64,000 bases of DNA from an uncultured Campylobacter sp. Lineage in GTDB: Bacteria > Campylobacterota > Campylobacteria > Campylobacterales > Campylobacteraceae. The notes beneath the pieces were generated by a model. The model worked only from the letters and a program-made list of their open reading frames with translations. It did not search any database and was not told the DNA's origin. Positions 52,326 to 61,346 of this stretch are shown here, piece by piece. Within the stretch, counting starts at the first letter, position 1. Each line of letters starts with the position of its first letter. The stretch is taken from positions 177,071-241,070 of the forward strand of contig NZ_CALGPY010000012.1 in the NCBI RefSeq assembly GCF_937959485.1, in the 5' to 3' direction. The translations under genes and the position numbers were made by a program.

Positions 52326-53069
52326 CTACATATAGAGCCCGCCGTTGATTTTAAGCGACTCTCCGGTAATGTAGCCCGCACCGTCGCTGAGCAAAAACGC
52401 AACTCCTTCGGCGACGTCGCTCGTGCTTCCAAGACGCTTAAGCGGGATGCTCGCTTCGTAGCTTGCTTTTACGTCGTCACTTAGCGCGTCCGTCATATCC
52501 GTAGCGATGAAGCCTGGAGTTATGCAATTGAAGCGAATTCCACGCGCTGCGCCCTCTTTTGCAAAGCTCTTACTCATCGCGATCATTCCGCCCTTGCTCG
52601 CGCTGTAATTGACCTGCCCGGCGTTTCCCATTTCGCCGACGATCGAGGCGATGTTTACGACCGCACCGAAGCGCTTTTTGCTCATTAGCTTTAAAGCTTC
52701 GCGGCAGCCGATGAAGGCGCTGCTTAAATTTGCTTCGATCACGCCCATGAAGTCTTCCAGCTTCATCCTAAGCGCGAGCTTGTCGTTCGTAACGCCCGCG
52801 TTATTTACGAGATAGCTTAGCTCGCCGTCGCTTTGCGCGATCAGGGCAATCGCCTCGCTAAATTCCGCTTCGTTCGTCGCATCAAATTTTATCACGGCGC
52901 CCTCTCCGCCGTTTGCGCGGATCTCCTCTAGCAGCGCGTCAGCAGGCTCTGGTGCAGAGCGATAATTGATCCACACCTTAAGCCCGTAGCCGGCTAAAGT
53001 CCTTGCGATCTGCGCGCCGATACCGCGGCTCGCGCCCGTGATTAAAACGTTTTTTCCACTAAATTTCAT
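52326..53069 (-). CDS. fabG: 3-oxoacyl-ACP reductase FabG
   Basis: 247 residues. NVLITGASRGIGAQIARTL binds NADPH, YLVNNAGVTND and VNIASIVGEMGNAGQVNYSASKGGM contain the Asn, Ser and Tyr-x3-Lys of the SDR site, and CITPGFIATDMTD follows. Reduces 3-oxoacyl-ACP. Upstream of acpP-fabF-accA on the same strand. The 101-base gap to gpmI has a direct repeat of GCCGTTTAAATTT. Confidence 0.95.
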   Translation of the reverse strand: MKFSGKNVLITGASRGIGAQIARTLAGYGLKVWINYRSAPEPADALLEEIRANGGEGAVIKFDATNEAEFSEAIALIAQSDGELSYLVNNAGVTNDKLALRMKLEDFMGVIEANLSSAFIGCREALKLMSKKRFGAVVNIASIVGEMGNAGQVNYSASKGGMIAMSKSFAKEGAARGIRFNCITPGFIATDMTDALSDDVKASYEASIPLKRLGSTSDVAEGVAFLLSDGAGYITGESLKINGGLYM

Positions 53070-53170
53070 ACTTGTCCTTTTATTAAAATTTTAATGCCTA
53101 GCATAAATTTATCCAAATTTACCTAAATTTTAGCCGTTTAAATTTAGCTGCAACCCGTGCCGTTTAAATT

Positions 53171-54637
53171 TCAAAACAGCGCCTCGTCCATCTCCGCGGG
53201 CTTCGGTAGCCCCATTAGCTTTAGCACGGTAGCTGCGACGTTACTAAGCCCAAGTCCGCTTTTTAGCTCGCGCGCGCCGCGCCCCAGCACGAAGCAAAAT
53301 ACGTCAAAGGTCGTGTGGTTGGTTAAAATTTCGCCGTCAGCGTCTCGCATCGCCTCGCAGTTGCCGTGGTCGCTAATCTGCACATAGGCGTAATCGTGCG
53401 CCCTCGCCGCGCTTAAAATTTTACCGATGCACTCATCCACCGCTTCGACCGCCTTTACCGCGGCATCGTAATTGCCCGTGTGGCCGACCATATCGCCGTT
53501 TGCGAAATTTACGACGATGAAATCGATCCCCGCTTCGATGCCGCGGATCACCGCATCGCACACCGCGGGCGCGCTCATCTGCGGCTGCTCATCGTAGGTT
53601 TTTACTTTCGGGCTTGGTATCAGCACGCGAGTTTCGTTCGGCAGCGGCTCCTCGACGCCGCCGTTAAAGAAAAACGTCACGTGGGCGTATTTTTCAGTCT
53701 CGGCGGTGTGAAGCTGCGTAAGACCGGCTTCCGCGATCACTTCGCAAAGCGTGTTTTTAAGCACAGGCTTCTCAAAAAGTAGAGGAAATTTAAAACTCGC
53801 GTCGTATTCGCTCATCGTGATTAAATTTTGCACGATAAATTTTCGCTTGAATTCGCCGAAGCCCTCATCACCCAAAGCCGCGCAAAGCTCCCTGGCGCGA
53901 TCGTTTCTAAAATTTATAAAAATCACTCCGTCATCCGCGCCGATACCGCCAAAGCCGTTAAAGCTCGCAGGCTCGATAAACTCGTCGCTCACGCCGCGCT
54001 CGTAGCTTTGCAGCACGTACTCGCTAGGCGAAATTTCAAGCGGCGCCGCTTCACCCAAAAGCACGTCGTAAGCGCGCTTTACGCGATCAAAACGCTTGTC
54101 GCGATCCATCGCGTAAAAGCGCCCGCACACGCTAGCGACTTTAAATTTAGCCTGTAGATGCTTTAAAAATTCCGCTCCGCTGCTCGGCGAAACGTCGCGC
54201 CCATCGGTGATAGCGTGCGCCCATGTCTCGCAACCCGCATTCTGCGCTATATCACAGATCGCGTCGAAATGGCGCAGATGCGAATGCACGCCGCCGTCGC
54301 TGTAAAGCCCTATGACGTGCACCCTGCGGCACTTTGAAAGCAGGCTTTGCAGCGCTTCGTTTTTCTCAAGCGAGCCCTCATCGATCGCGCGATCGATTTT
54401 GACTAGGTTTTGATACAAAATTCTACCGCTTCCGATCGTCATGTGCCCTACTTCGCTGTTTCCCATCTGCCCCTGCGGCAAGCCCACGGCAAGCCCGGAG
54501 GTACGCAGTAGCGTATTGGGCACGTTTTTAAAAAGATAATCATAGGCGGGCTTTTTCGCATTTGCAAACGCGTTAAATTTATCGCTCGCGTTAAAGCCGA
54601 TGCCGTCGGTGATAAGTAAAATCGTCTTTTGCCCCAT
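53171..54637 (-). CDS. gpmI: 2,3-bisphosphoglycerate-independent phosphoglycerate mutase
   Basis: 488 residues, alkaline-phosphatase-like fold. LLITDGIGFN supplies metal-binding Asp, GLPQGQMGNSEVGHMTIG the phosphorylated Ser, DGGVHSHLRH and ITDGRDVSP the phosphotransferase domain, and NGDMVGHTGN with ISDHGNCE the second metal site. Interconverts 3- and 2-phosphoglycerate. Divergent from mraY. Confidence 0.95.
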   Translation of the reverse strand: MGQKTILLITDGIGFNASDKFNAFANAKKPAYDYLFKNVPNTLLRTSGLAVGLPQGQMGNSEVGHMTIGSGRILYQNLVKIDRAIDEGSLEKNEALQSLLSKCRRVHVIGLYSDGGVHSHLRHFDAICDIAQNAGCETWAHAITDGRDVSPSSGAEFLKHLQAKFKVASVCGRFYAMDRDKRFDRVKRAYDVLLGEAAPLEISPSEYVLQSYERGVSDEFIEPASFNGFGGIGADDGVIFINFRNDRARELCAALGDEGFGEFKRKFIVQNLITMSEYDASFKFPLLFEKPVLKNTLCEVIAEAGLTQLHTAETEKYAHVTFFFNGGVEEPLPNETRVLIPSPKVKTYDEQPQMSAPAVCDAVIRGIEAGIDFIVVNFANGDMVGHTGNYDAAVKAVEAVDECIGKILSAARAHDYAYVQISDHGNCEAMRDADGEILTNHTTFDVFCFVLGRGARELKSGLGLSNVAATVLKLMGLPKPAEMDEALF

Positions 54638-54835
54638 TTTGGCTCCTAAATTTCGTCTAAATTTCGCCGCACAGGTCTTTTAAAGCAGGTCTGCGGCGCT
54701 GTTTTTACGAGCGGCATTATACTTTCTTTTGGCAAATGCGGCAAAATTTCATCCGCCCTAAAAGCTAAATTTTACCTCTTTTATACTAAAATGCGCGTTT
54801 TCATATAAAATTTCATAAAATTTAAAAGGCAAACT

Positions 54836-55900
54836 TTGTTTTATTATCTTTATCATCTTACGAATATAAATTTCTTCCAATACATCACCGCGCGCGCAGG
54901 GCTTGCGTTTTTTATCGCTTTTTGTTTTTCGGTCTGGGCTATGCCGCGGTTTATCCGCTGGGCGCAAGCTAGACACGCCGCGCAGCCCATCTACGAGCTC
55001 GCGCCGCAAAACCATCAGAAAAAGAGCAAAACCCCCACGATGGGCGGGCTCGTTTTCGTTACTGCCGCGGTGCTCGCAAGCCTGCTGTGCGCCAAGCTAA
55101 ACAACGTCTTCGTGCTCTGCGGATTGCTTTGTTTGGTGGGCTTTGGATACATTGGCTTTAAGGACGATATCTCTAAAATTTTAGGCCGTCAAAACCACGC
55201 AGGTCTTAGCGCGCGGGCTAAATTTGCACTGCAAAATTTCTTGGCGTTTCTGATCGGGGCTACGCTTTATGCTTTTAGCGACCTGGGCGGGGAATTTTTC
55301 GTGCCGTTTTTTAAATACCCTCTACTAAATTTATGGATCTTCGCGCCGCTGTTTTGGACGATCGTGATAAGCGCGAGCTCAAACGCGGTAAATTTAACCG
55401 ACGGCCTGGACGGATTAGCGACCATTCCGTCGGTATTTTCGCTCTGCAGCTTGGGCGTATTTGCCTATCTTTGCGGGCATGCGATCTACTCGCAATATCT
55501 CTTGCTACCGCGCGTCGCGGGCGCGGGCGAGGTCTGCATCATCGTCTCGGCGCTAATCGGCGCGCTGCTTGGGTTCTTGTGGTTTAACTGCTATCCCGCC
55601 GAAGTCTTTATGGGCGATAGCGGCAGCCTCAGCGTGGGTGCGTTTTTAGGGTACTGCGCGGTCATCACGAAAAATGAAATTTTACTCATAATGATCGGCT
55701 TCGTCTTCGTCATCGAGACGCTCAGCGTGATCTTGCAAGTGGGCAGCTTTAAAATTTTCAAACGCAGAATTTTCCTGATGGCGCCGATACACCACCATTT
55801 TGAGCTTAAAGGCTGGGTCGAGAACAAAATCATCATCCGCTTTTGGATCATTGCGCTAATCGCAAATATCATAGCGCTGACGTCGCTGAAATTGAGATAA
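54836..55900 (+). CDS. mraY: Phospho-MurNAc-pentapeptide transferase MraY
   Basis: 354 residues from a TTG start (AAAAGG about 6 bases upstream). The N-terminus FYYLYHLTNINFFQYITARAG matches the start of C. jejuni MraY. About 10 helices, KTPTMGGLVF, SSNAVNLTDGLDGLATIPS with catalytic Asp, FMGDSGSLSVGAFLGYCAV and the LMAPIHHHFELKGW end. Makes lipid I from undecaprenyl phosphate, so it draws on the same carrier as the glycan pathways in this window. murD follows. Confidence 0.95.
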   Translation: MFYYLYHLTNINFFQYITARAGLAFFIAFCFSVWAMPRFIRWAQARHAAQPIYELAPQNHQKKSKTPTMGGLVFVTAAVLASLLCAKLNNVFVLCGLLCLVGFGYIGFKDDISKILGRQNHAGLSARAKFALQNFLAFLIGATLYAFSDLGGEFFVPFFKYPLLNLWIFAPLFWTIVISASSNAVNLTDGLDGLATIPSVFSLCSLGVFAYLCGHAIYSQYLLLPRVAGAGEVCIIVSALIGALLGFLWFNCYPAEVFMGDSGSLSVGAFLGYCAVITKNEILLIMIGFVFVIETLSVILQVGSFKIFKRRIFLMAPIHHHFELKGWVENKIIIRFWIIALIANIIALTSLKLR

Positions 55901-55901
55901 A

Positions 55902-56018
55902 ATGCGAGCGCAGATCGAGCCCGACTTCAAAACGGCGCGTAAAAGATACGGCGAAACGGCTGAGCTTAGCGCGGGCGAGATAACTCAAATTTTATGGGGC
56001 GAAAGGGGAGAAAAATGA
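55902..56018 (+). CDS. Possible 38-residue small ORF between mraY and murD
   Basis: ATG one base after the mraY stop; the frame runs 38 codons (MRAQIEPDFKTARKRYGETA...) and its TGA overlaps the murD ATG (ATGA). Codon use is host-like and it fills the gap exactly. Only a weak GAGAT precedes the ATG. It may be a coupling peptide or chance. No similarity recognised. Confidence 0.3.
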   Translation: MRAQIEPDFKTARKRYGETAELSAGEITQILWGERGEK

Positions 56019-57496
56019 AAAAATCGCTATTTGGCTACGGGCTTACGACCAGAGCGATCGCCGAGCACTGCCACGACGAAGGCGGCTGGGAGATCTACGA
56101 CGATAAATTTGAAATTTCTTCGGGCGCGCCGAAGCTGGACGAGTTCGGCAACGCGCTTTTAAACCCAAGCGAGTTCGATCCCGCCGCAAGCGAGCTTGAA
56201 ATCCCAAGTCCAGGCTTTCCTCCGCATCACGAGCTGGTGCAAAAGGCGCGGAATTTAATCAGCGAATACGATTATTTTGACGATTACAAAGGTCTTAAAA
56301 TTTGGATCAGCGGCACGAACGGCAAGACCACGACGACGAAGATGATGCAGCACTTACTCGAGCGATACGGCTCGCAAATGGGCGGTAACGTGGGCGTTCC
56401 GCTTGCAAAGCTTGATAAAAGCGCCAAAATTTGGGTGCTGGAGACGAGCTCGTTTACGCTGCACTACACCAAGCACGCGCGCCCCGACATCTACGTGCTG
56501 CTCGCGATCACGCCCGATCATCTCAGCTGGCACGGCGATTTTGCGGAGTATGAACGCGCTAAACTCTCGCCGCTGTTAGCGATGCGCGAAGGCTCCGTGG
56601 CGCTGATCCCGCGCGCCTACGAAAGCTCTGCCGCCGCGCAAAATAGCCTAGCTCGCGTGATCTGTTACGAAGACGAAGCGGATCTGGCGCAAAAATTCGG
56701 CATCGATCTGGGCGAAATAAAATTCCGCACGCCGTTTTTGATCGACGCGCTTTTGGCGCTGTGCGTGGAGAAAATTTTATTCGACAGATGCGACGTCACG
56801 CGACTGAACGACTTTGTGATCGAGGGCAATAAGCTCGAAGAATTTACCGACGCGCGCGGCAGGCTCTGGGTCAATGACACGAAGGCGACCAACATCGATG
56901 CGTGCGCGCAGGCGCTGAAGCGCTACTCGGGGCGCAAAATACATCTGATCCTCGGCGGCGACGATAAAGGCGTGGATCTGCACCCGCTTTTTGCGGAGTT
57001 TAAAAAATACGATCTGCAAATTTACGCGATCGGTTCAAATACCGATAAAATCGTGCTTTTATGCGACGAGTACAATCTTCCTTGCGTGCGCTGCGAAATT
57101 TTACAAACGGCGGTGAGCGAAATTTCGAAGCGCTACCGAGATGCGGACTTTAAAAAAAGCGGCGCAAGCGAATTAGAAGTACAAAATTCAAGCACGGATA
57201 GCAGGTGTGACGGCGACAGCAAGGCAAAAGAAAGCGCAAAGATCGGCGAAAATACGCCGCAAGAAGGCGGCGGCTCATCTGCTGCAAGCGACAATGCCTC
57301 TTCGCCGAAACGCCGCGCGAACGACGGTGAAACTCGGAATTCGCAGAATTCTAAAAATTTCGAAAATTTTAAAAATTCCATACATTCTGCGAGCGAAATA
57401 GCGCTGTTAAGCCCTGCGTGTGCCAGTTTGGATCAATTTAAAAGCTACGCTGAACGCGGCGAACTATTTAAAAAACAGGTTGCACAGCTCGGATAG
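56015..57496 (+). CDS. murD: UDP-MurNAc-L-alanine:D-glutamate ligase MurD with a low-complexity insertion
   Basis: 493 residues from ATG 56015 (MKKSLFGYGLTTRAIAEH) with AGGGGAG before it; about 90 longer than usual. IWISGTNGKTTTTKMMQHLL is the ATP P-loop, VLETSSFTLHY and LLAITPDHLSWHGDFAEYERAK the central domain, LWVNDTKATNIDACAQAL and ILGGDDKGVDL the C-terminal domain. Adds D-Glu to UDP-MurNAc-L-Ala. Residues about 380-462, before the last 30 residues (LLSPACASLDQFKSYAERGE), are a Ser/Asn/Lys/Glu-rich insert that follows no family pattern. Confidence 0.93.
   Translation: MKKSLFGYGLTTRAIAEHCHDEGGWEIYDDKFEISSGAPKLDEFGNALLNPSEFDPAASELEIPSPGFPPHHELVQKARNLISEYDYFDDYKGLKIWISGTNGKTTTTKMMQHLLERYGSQMGGNVGVPLAKLDKSAKIWVLETSSFTLHYTKHARPDIYVLLAITPDHLSWHGDFAEYERAKLSPLLAMREGSVALIPRAYESSAAAQNSLARVICYEDEADLAQKFGIDLGEIKFRTPFLIDALLALCVEKILFDRCDVTRLNDFVIEGNKLEEFTDARGRLWVNDTKATNIDACAQALKRYSGRKIHLILGGDDKGVDLHPLFAEFKKYDLQIYAIGSNTDKIVLLCDEYNLPCVRCEILQTAVSEISKRYRDADFKKSGASELEVQNSSTDSRCDGDSKAKESAKIGENTPQEGGGSSAASDNASSPKRRANDGETRNSQNSKNFENFKNSIHSASEIALLSPACASLDQFKSYAERGELFKKQVAQLG
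57155..57400 (+). repeat. Low-complexity insertion in murD
   Basis: In-frame tract coding for Ser, Asn, Asp, Lys and Ala. Its second half shows the AATT-core pattern (GGAATTCGCAGAATTC, AAAATTTCGAAAATTTT) giving RNSQNSKNFENFKNS. Conserved MurD sequence resumes at EIALLSPACASLDQF. Confidence 0.7.
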
Positions 57497-57558
57497 ATAA
57501 GCATATCAAGTTTAGATGGATCAGGTCGAGCCTTTATTAATACATTTGCAATCGTATT

Positions 57559-57804
57559 TTAAAATTTCAACGCTTCTTCTGCGCGGATATATCTAAGTAA
57601 GTCTAGCTGAAGCATGCCTCGCGATGTCACGCTACTGGCTTTGACGCAATGTTTATAAAGATGCTTCGCCAAGTCCAAATTAAAGCCAATTTTCGACGCT
57701 AAATTTAACCAATCGCGGCTATCGCCCATTATGCGCGCAAATTTGTCTACTTTGCATAGCCTAGAACCAAGCGTATAATTTGCAAAGTCGGCTAAATAGT
57801 AAAT
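57559..57804 (-). pseudogene. Remnant of an unidentified gene (C-terminal fragment)
   Basis: An 81-codon open stretch on the minus strand reads like real protein (ADFANYTLGSRLCKVDKFAR, GDSRDWLNLASKIGFNLDLA, RGMLQLDLLRYIRAEEALKF). It begins right after a stop codon with no start until ATG 57729, which would leave 56 residues with no clear ribosome binding site. The composition is intermediate. It looks like the 3' end of a gene whose front is lost, lying between murD and tRNA-Phe. The rest of 57497-58010 shows no gene. Confidence 0.5.
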
Positions 57805-57986
57805 TTATATCACTTTGCTTTTAGATTGATAGCCCTTTTTGATTATTGTAAATTACTGCGCAAGCAATATTTTTATCACTAAAATTTAGAAAATTCCAAC
57901 TGAGTAAATTTGGCTGTTTTGGAGCGCAACGTACAAAAATCTAGCGAAAATCAAGGATTTTAACCGAGATTTAAGTATTGCATGGA

Positions 57987-57992
57987 TAAAAT
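57987..57992 (+). promoter_or_regulatory. Possible -10 box for tRNA-Phe
   Basis: TAAAAT, 24 bases before the tRNA 5' end. Confidence 0.35.
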
Positions 57993-58010
57993 TACTTTTC
58001 TTTTTTAGGT

Positions 58011-58086
58011 GGTTGGATAGCTCAGTCGGTAGAGCAGCAGACTGAAAATCTGCGTGTCGGCAGTTCGATTCTGCCTCTAACCACCA
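58011..58086 (+). tRNA. tRNA-Phe (GAA)
   Basis: 76 bases, full cloverleaf. The acceptor stem GGTTGGA pairs with TCTAACC (one G-U); D arm TAGCTCAGTCGGTAGAGCA; anticodon stem GCAGA/TCTGC around CTGAAAA with anticodon GAA; T arm GGCAG-TTCGATT-CTGCC; CCA is encoded. Beyond it the composition shifts to AT-rich polysaccharide genes, so it may mark an island border. Confidence 0.97.
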
Positions 58087-58162
58087 CTTAATCTATCTTC
58101 AATAAACCCGCATCTTAGATAAAAAGCAATCTCGAATTAAATATCTTTTAACACAACAATGC

Positions 58163-58168
58163 TAAAAT
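58163..58168 (+). promoter_or_regulatory. Possible -10 box for the sugar transferase gene
   Basis: TAAAAT 36 bases before the ATG at 58204; AAGAGG at 58191-58196 is the ribosome binding site. Confidence 0.4.
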
Positions 58169-58203
58169 AATGAAATTTTACGAAAGGCAAAAGAGGTAAA
58201 AGC

Positions 58204-59133
58204 ATGCTGATTCTTGGCGAAAAATATAAATTTACCAATATAGAATTAAAAAAGCTTAATAAAAAATTCGACAAAGTCGACATCGTAAAATACACAGCTC
58301 GCCCCTTCGTAGAGGTTCGGCTACAGATCGAAGGTCTACTTAAAAATCACAATTATAAATTTCTGATCATAAATACCAAAGAATTTATCGATCCTAAAAT
58401 GATAAAATTCCTCACGCTTTTGCAGTTTCGCTTCAATCACAAGCGGCTCAAAATTCTAACTATCGAAAAATTTTTAGAAAAATTCTTTCATAAATGTTAT
58501 ATTCCCGACGACGATAGGGATTTGGAATTTTTAAGCAACATTAGGCCGTATAACGACTTCGAGTACGCTACGAAGCGCGTCATAGACTACATAGGCGGAG
58601 CGATCTTGTATGTAATATTTTTTGCGATCAAATTTCACGTAAAAAAGAAAATAGACGAGCAGTCGCCGGGGAAATTATACTTCATACAAAATCGCGTAGG
58701 ATTAAATTTGAAAAATTTCAGATGTTATAAATTTCGAACCATGCACGAGCATTGCGTTCATAATCCATACACAAAAAAAAACGATAGCAGGGTGTTCGAG
58801 TTCGGCAAATTTATGAGAAAGACCAGGATAGACGAGCTGCCGCAATGCATCAACGTACTGCGTGGAGATATGCACCTAATCGGGCCTCGCGCGGAGTGGG
58901 ACATTTTGGTCAGAAACTACGAAAAAGCAATCCCTTATTACAACGAACGCCATCTGGTCCGCCCTGGTATCACCGGCTGGGCGCAGGTTAATTACCCCTA
59001 TGGAGAAAACATCGATGATGCCAAGCAAAAGCTAATGTATGATCTCTATTACATCAAATACTGGTCGCTGTGGCTGGAGATCAAGACGATCTTTGCGACG
59101 ATCAACGTTATGATCAGAAAAAAGGGTTTATAA
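58204..59133 (+). CDS. Polyprenyl-phosphate sugar-1-phosphate transferase (WcaJ/EpsL-like)
   Basis: 309 residues. The first 115 form a soluble domain with no recognised motif and no membrane helices, in place of the usual four-helix bundle. The catalytic part follows: KRVIDYIGGAILYVIFFAIKF (re-entrant helix), FIQNRVGLNLKNFRCYKFRTM, KTRIDELPQCINVLRGDMHLIGPRAE with the Asp-Glu pair, RPGITGWAQV, and the YIKYWSLWLEIKTI end. It starts a lipid-linked glycan at the inner membrane. It is convergent with the rest of the cluster but belongs to it by function and composition. Confidence 0.88.
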   Translation: MLILGEKYKFTNIELKKLNKKFDKVDIVKYTARPFVEVRLQIEGLLKNHNYKFLIINTKEFIDPKMIKFLTLLQFRFNHKRLKILTIEKFLEKFFHKCYIPDDDRDLEFLSNIRPYNDFEYATKRVIDYIGGAILYVIFFAIKFHVKKKIDEQSPGKLYFIQNRVGLNLKNFRCYKFRTMHEHCVHNPYTKKNDSRVFEFGKFMRKTRIDELPQCINVLRGDMHLIGPRAEWDILVRNYEKAIPYYNERHLVRPGITGWAQVNYPYGENIDDAKQKLMYDLYYIKYWSLWLEIKTIFATINVMIRKKGL

Positions 59134-59136
59134 AAT

Positions 59137-60270
59137 TTAATCTCCCAAAACCATCTTTAAAAGCCTATCGTTTACTTTATGAACATCAAATTTTTCCTCC
59201 GCGACCCTTCTGCTCTCTAGCCCCATTGTATCGATCGCTTCGGGATTTTGTATAAAATACTCCATCTTCTGCACCAGGGCTTCATATTCGTACGGCGGCA
59301 CCAAAAAGCCGTTCAGTCCGTCCATGACCGTCTCTTTGCAGCCCACGCTATCAGTCGTGATCACCGCCCTGCCTATCGCCATCGCCTCCTGCGTGCTTCT
59401 AGGAACGCCTTCTCTGTAATACGACGGCAGTACGAACACGCTAGAGCCTGCGATCCACTCATCCACATTGTCCACGAAGCCTGGATATATCACGATATCG
59501 TCGTTTAGATACATATCTAGGTGTCGTTTTTTCAGACCGAAAGGATTTGTCTCGTCAAAGGAGCCCAAAATATAAAATTTCACCTCTTTGTGCTTTTTCT
59601 TTATGATCTTTGCAGCCCGTAGATACTCAAACACCCCCTTCTCCGCCAAAAGCCTAGCTACAAATATAAAACTCACGGGCTTTGCGGGCGCTTGGGAGTA
59701 TCTAAATTTAGCCAGATCGACCCCGATGCCGCCTAAAATTTCAACGCTTTTTACGCCGATTTTATATCTACCAACAAGGTCTTTTTTATCGTCGCTATTT
59801 AGCAAAATGAGTTTATCGAGCAGAGGAAGGCTAAACTTATAAAGTAAAATTTGAATAAATTTTATAAATTTAGCTTTCGCGGAAGATCCATTTTTATGCA
59901 AAGTAAAGGCCCCGCCTAGCCCCTCAAGCATACCGACGATACGCGGTACTCTCGCTAATCTTGCCGCTATGGTGCCAAAAATCACGGGCTTGACAAAAAA
60001 GCTAAATACCATATCTGGCTTATGTTTTTTAATGAGCTTTATCAAATCATATACCGCAAGAGCGTCACCAAGCGGATTTAATCCTTTAGAATTTAGCTTG
60101 TAATCCAAAACCGTCGCGCCGAGCTCTTTGATCCTGCTGCGAGAGACATCGTCGTAATCATCCGCTAGGCAATAAATTTTAAAATTTTGCTCGATAAGCT
60201 TTATGATAAATTCTTTTCTGAAATTTATCATCATAGAAGCGGCTCCGCCTATAATAAAAATTTTTTTCAA
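59137..60270 (-). CDS. GT4 glycosyltransferase
   Basis: 377 residues. GGAASMMINFRKEFI start, FSFFVKPVIFGTIAARLARV, GMLEGLGGAF, FVARLLAEKGVFEYLRAAKII and VLPSYYREGVPRSTQEAMAIGRAVI form a full GT-B enzyme. Its ARVPRIVGMLEGLG and EGVPRSTQEAMA stretches recall PglA, so it probably adds the second sugar to the lipid-linked unit started by the sugar transferase. It overlaps the EpsG-like gene by 4 bases and meets the sugar transferase 3 bases from its stop. Confidence 0.88.
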   Translation of the reverse strand: MKKIFIIGGAASMMINFRKEFIIKLIEQNFKIYCLADDYDDVSRSRIKELGATVLDYKLNSKGLNPLGDALAVYDLIKLIKKHKPDMVFSFFVKPVIFGTIAARLARVPRIVGMLEGLGGAFTLHKNGSSAKAKFIKFIQILLYKFSLPLLDKLILLNSDDKKDLVGRYKIGVKSVEILGGIGVDLAKFRYSQAPAKPVSFIFVARLLAEKGVFEYLRAAKIIKKKHKEVKFYILGSFDETNPFGLKKRHLDMYLNDDIVIYPGFVDNVDEWIAGSSVFVLPSYYREGVPRSTQEAMAIGRAVITTDSVGCKETVMDGLNGFLVPPYEYEALVQKMEYFIQNPEAIDTMGLESRRVAEEKFDVHKVNDRLLKMVLGD

Positions 60271-61331
60271 AACGAGATCCTATTATTAAATAATAGATAT
60301 TTTATCACGGTAATAAAAAAGGCTATTAGGATAAAATACCCTAAGTAGAAGGTCTTTTTTGTGTTTAAATTTTTAAATAAAACGTAGGGGATAAAAAATT
60401 CAAAAACGCTAAATAACAGATAAACTCTACCTAAAATAGGGATACCGTAAAATAAAATCCGCAGCAACGCCGCAAAGTACGCGAGATTGTATAAAAATAT
60501 GCTCTTTTTATCCGTCTCTTTTTTGTAAAACAGCACAGACAGCATATTCGTAAAAAGGATAAAATAGATGCCCAAATAGCTAAAAATGCTTTCGCTATAG
60601 GGTTTCATATGATAAGAGACCAGATAGTCCGTGTAGATATTAGCAGGGATGTGATTGTAAATAAATTCCGCAACTATCTGAATAATCCCGATCCTATTAA
60701 ATACAAAAAGTAGCATAAATATAAAAATCATCAAAGTGGTTTTATAGTGCTTTTTAAATAAATTAAATATCAAAAATAGAGGTATTATAATGATAATAGT
60801 CGGATGAAAAAGCGCCCCTATGACAGTAAGCACAAAAGATTTTAAAATTTTACGCTCATAGTATAAAATAAAAACTATCGGTATAAGGGTCGTAGCGATA
60901 ACCGATCTAAGGGCATTGAATGACATGGCGAAAAATGACAATGTAAATAGAATATATGTAATAATTTGAAGCTTGTCGTCAAAATAATAAAATTTTTTAT
61001 AAGTTTTGACCATATAATTCAAAGCAATAGTTTGTATTAAAGACCAAATGACAAAAAGTAATCCATAATTAATAGTTAAAGGGTTTAAATATTTTATCAA
61101 AAGATACATAATTATCCCTTTGTACAGGGAATATAATCTTTCTGTTTCTAAAAATAAAAATTTATACATTATATAATCGGTCCCGTAATTATCCTGGAAC
61201 GCTACTAAAATAAAAAATATAGATAAAAAAGCGTAATATAGCAACGGTCGGATTTCTCTGTGTCTTATAGAAAAACCATATGTTAAAGCGGCGAAAAAAT
61301 AAAATATAAAAATTGCGTATAAAGTGTGCAT
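60267..61331 (-). CDS. EpsG-family / Wzy-like polysaccharide polymerase
   Basis: 354 residues, about 10 helices. FFAMSFNALRSVIATTLIPIVFILYYERK is the diagnostic EpsG-type motif (N-x-x-R-x-x-I/A-x-x), and GALFHPTIIIIIPLFL follows with the conserved His. Polymerises repeat units on the outer side of the inner membrane. AT-rich. It overlaps the GT4 gene and is 15 bases from the GT2 gene, one transcript. Confidence 0.82.
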   Translation of the reverse strand: MHTLYAIFIFYFFAALTYGFSIRHREIRPLLYYAFLSIFFILVAFQDNYGTDYIMYKFLFLETERLYSLYKGIIMYLLIKYLNPLTINYGLLFVIWSLIQTIALNYMVKTYKKFYYFDDKLQIITYILFTLSFFAMSFNALRSVIATTLIPIVFILYYERKILKSFVLTVIGALFHPTIIIIIPLFLIFNLFKKHYKTTLMIFIFMLLFVFNRIGIIQIVAEFIYNHIPANIYTDYLVSYHMKPYSESIFSYLGIYFILFTNMLSVLFYKKETDKKSIFLYNLAYFAALLRILFYGIPILGRVYLLFSVFEFFIPYVLFKNLNTKKTFYLGYFILIAFFITVIKYLLFNNRISF

Positions 61332-61346
61332 ATTTTAACTCATTGT

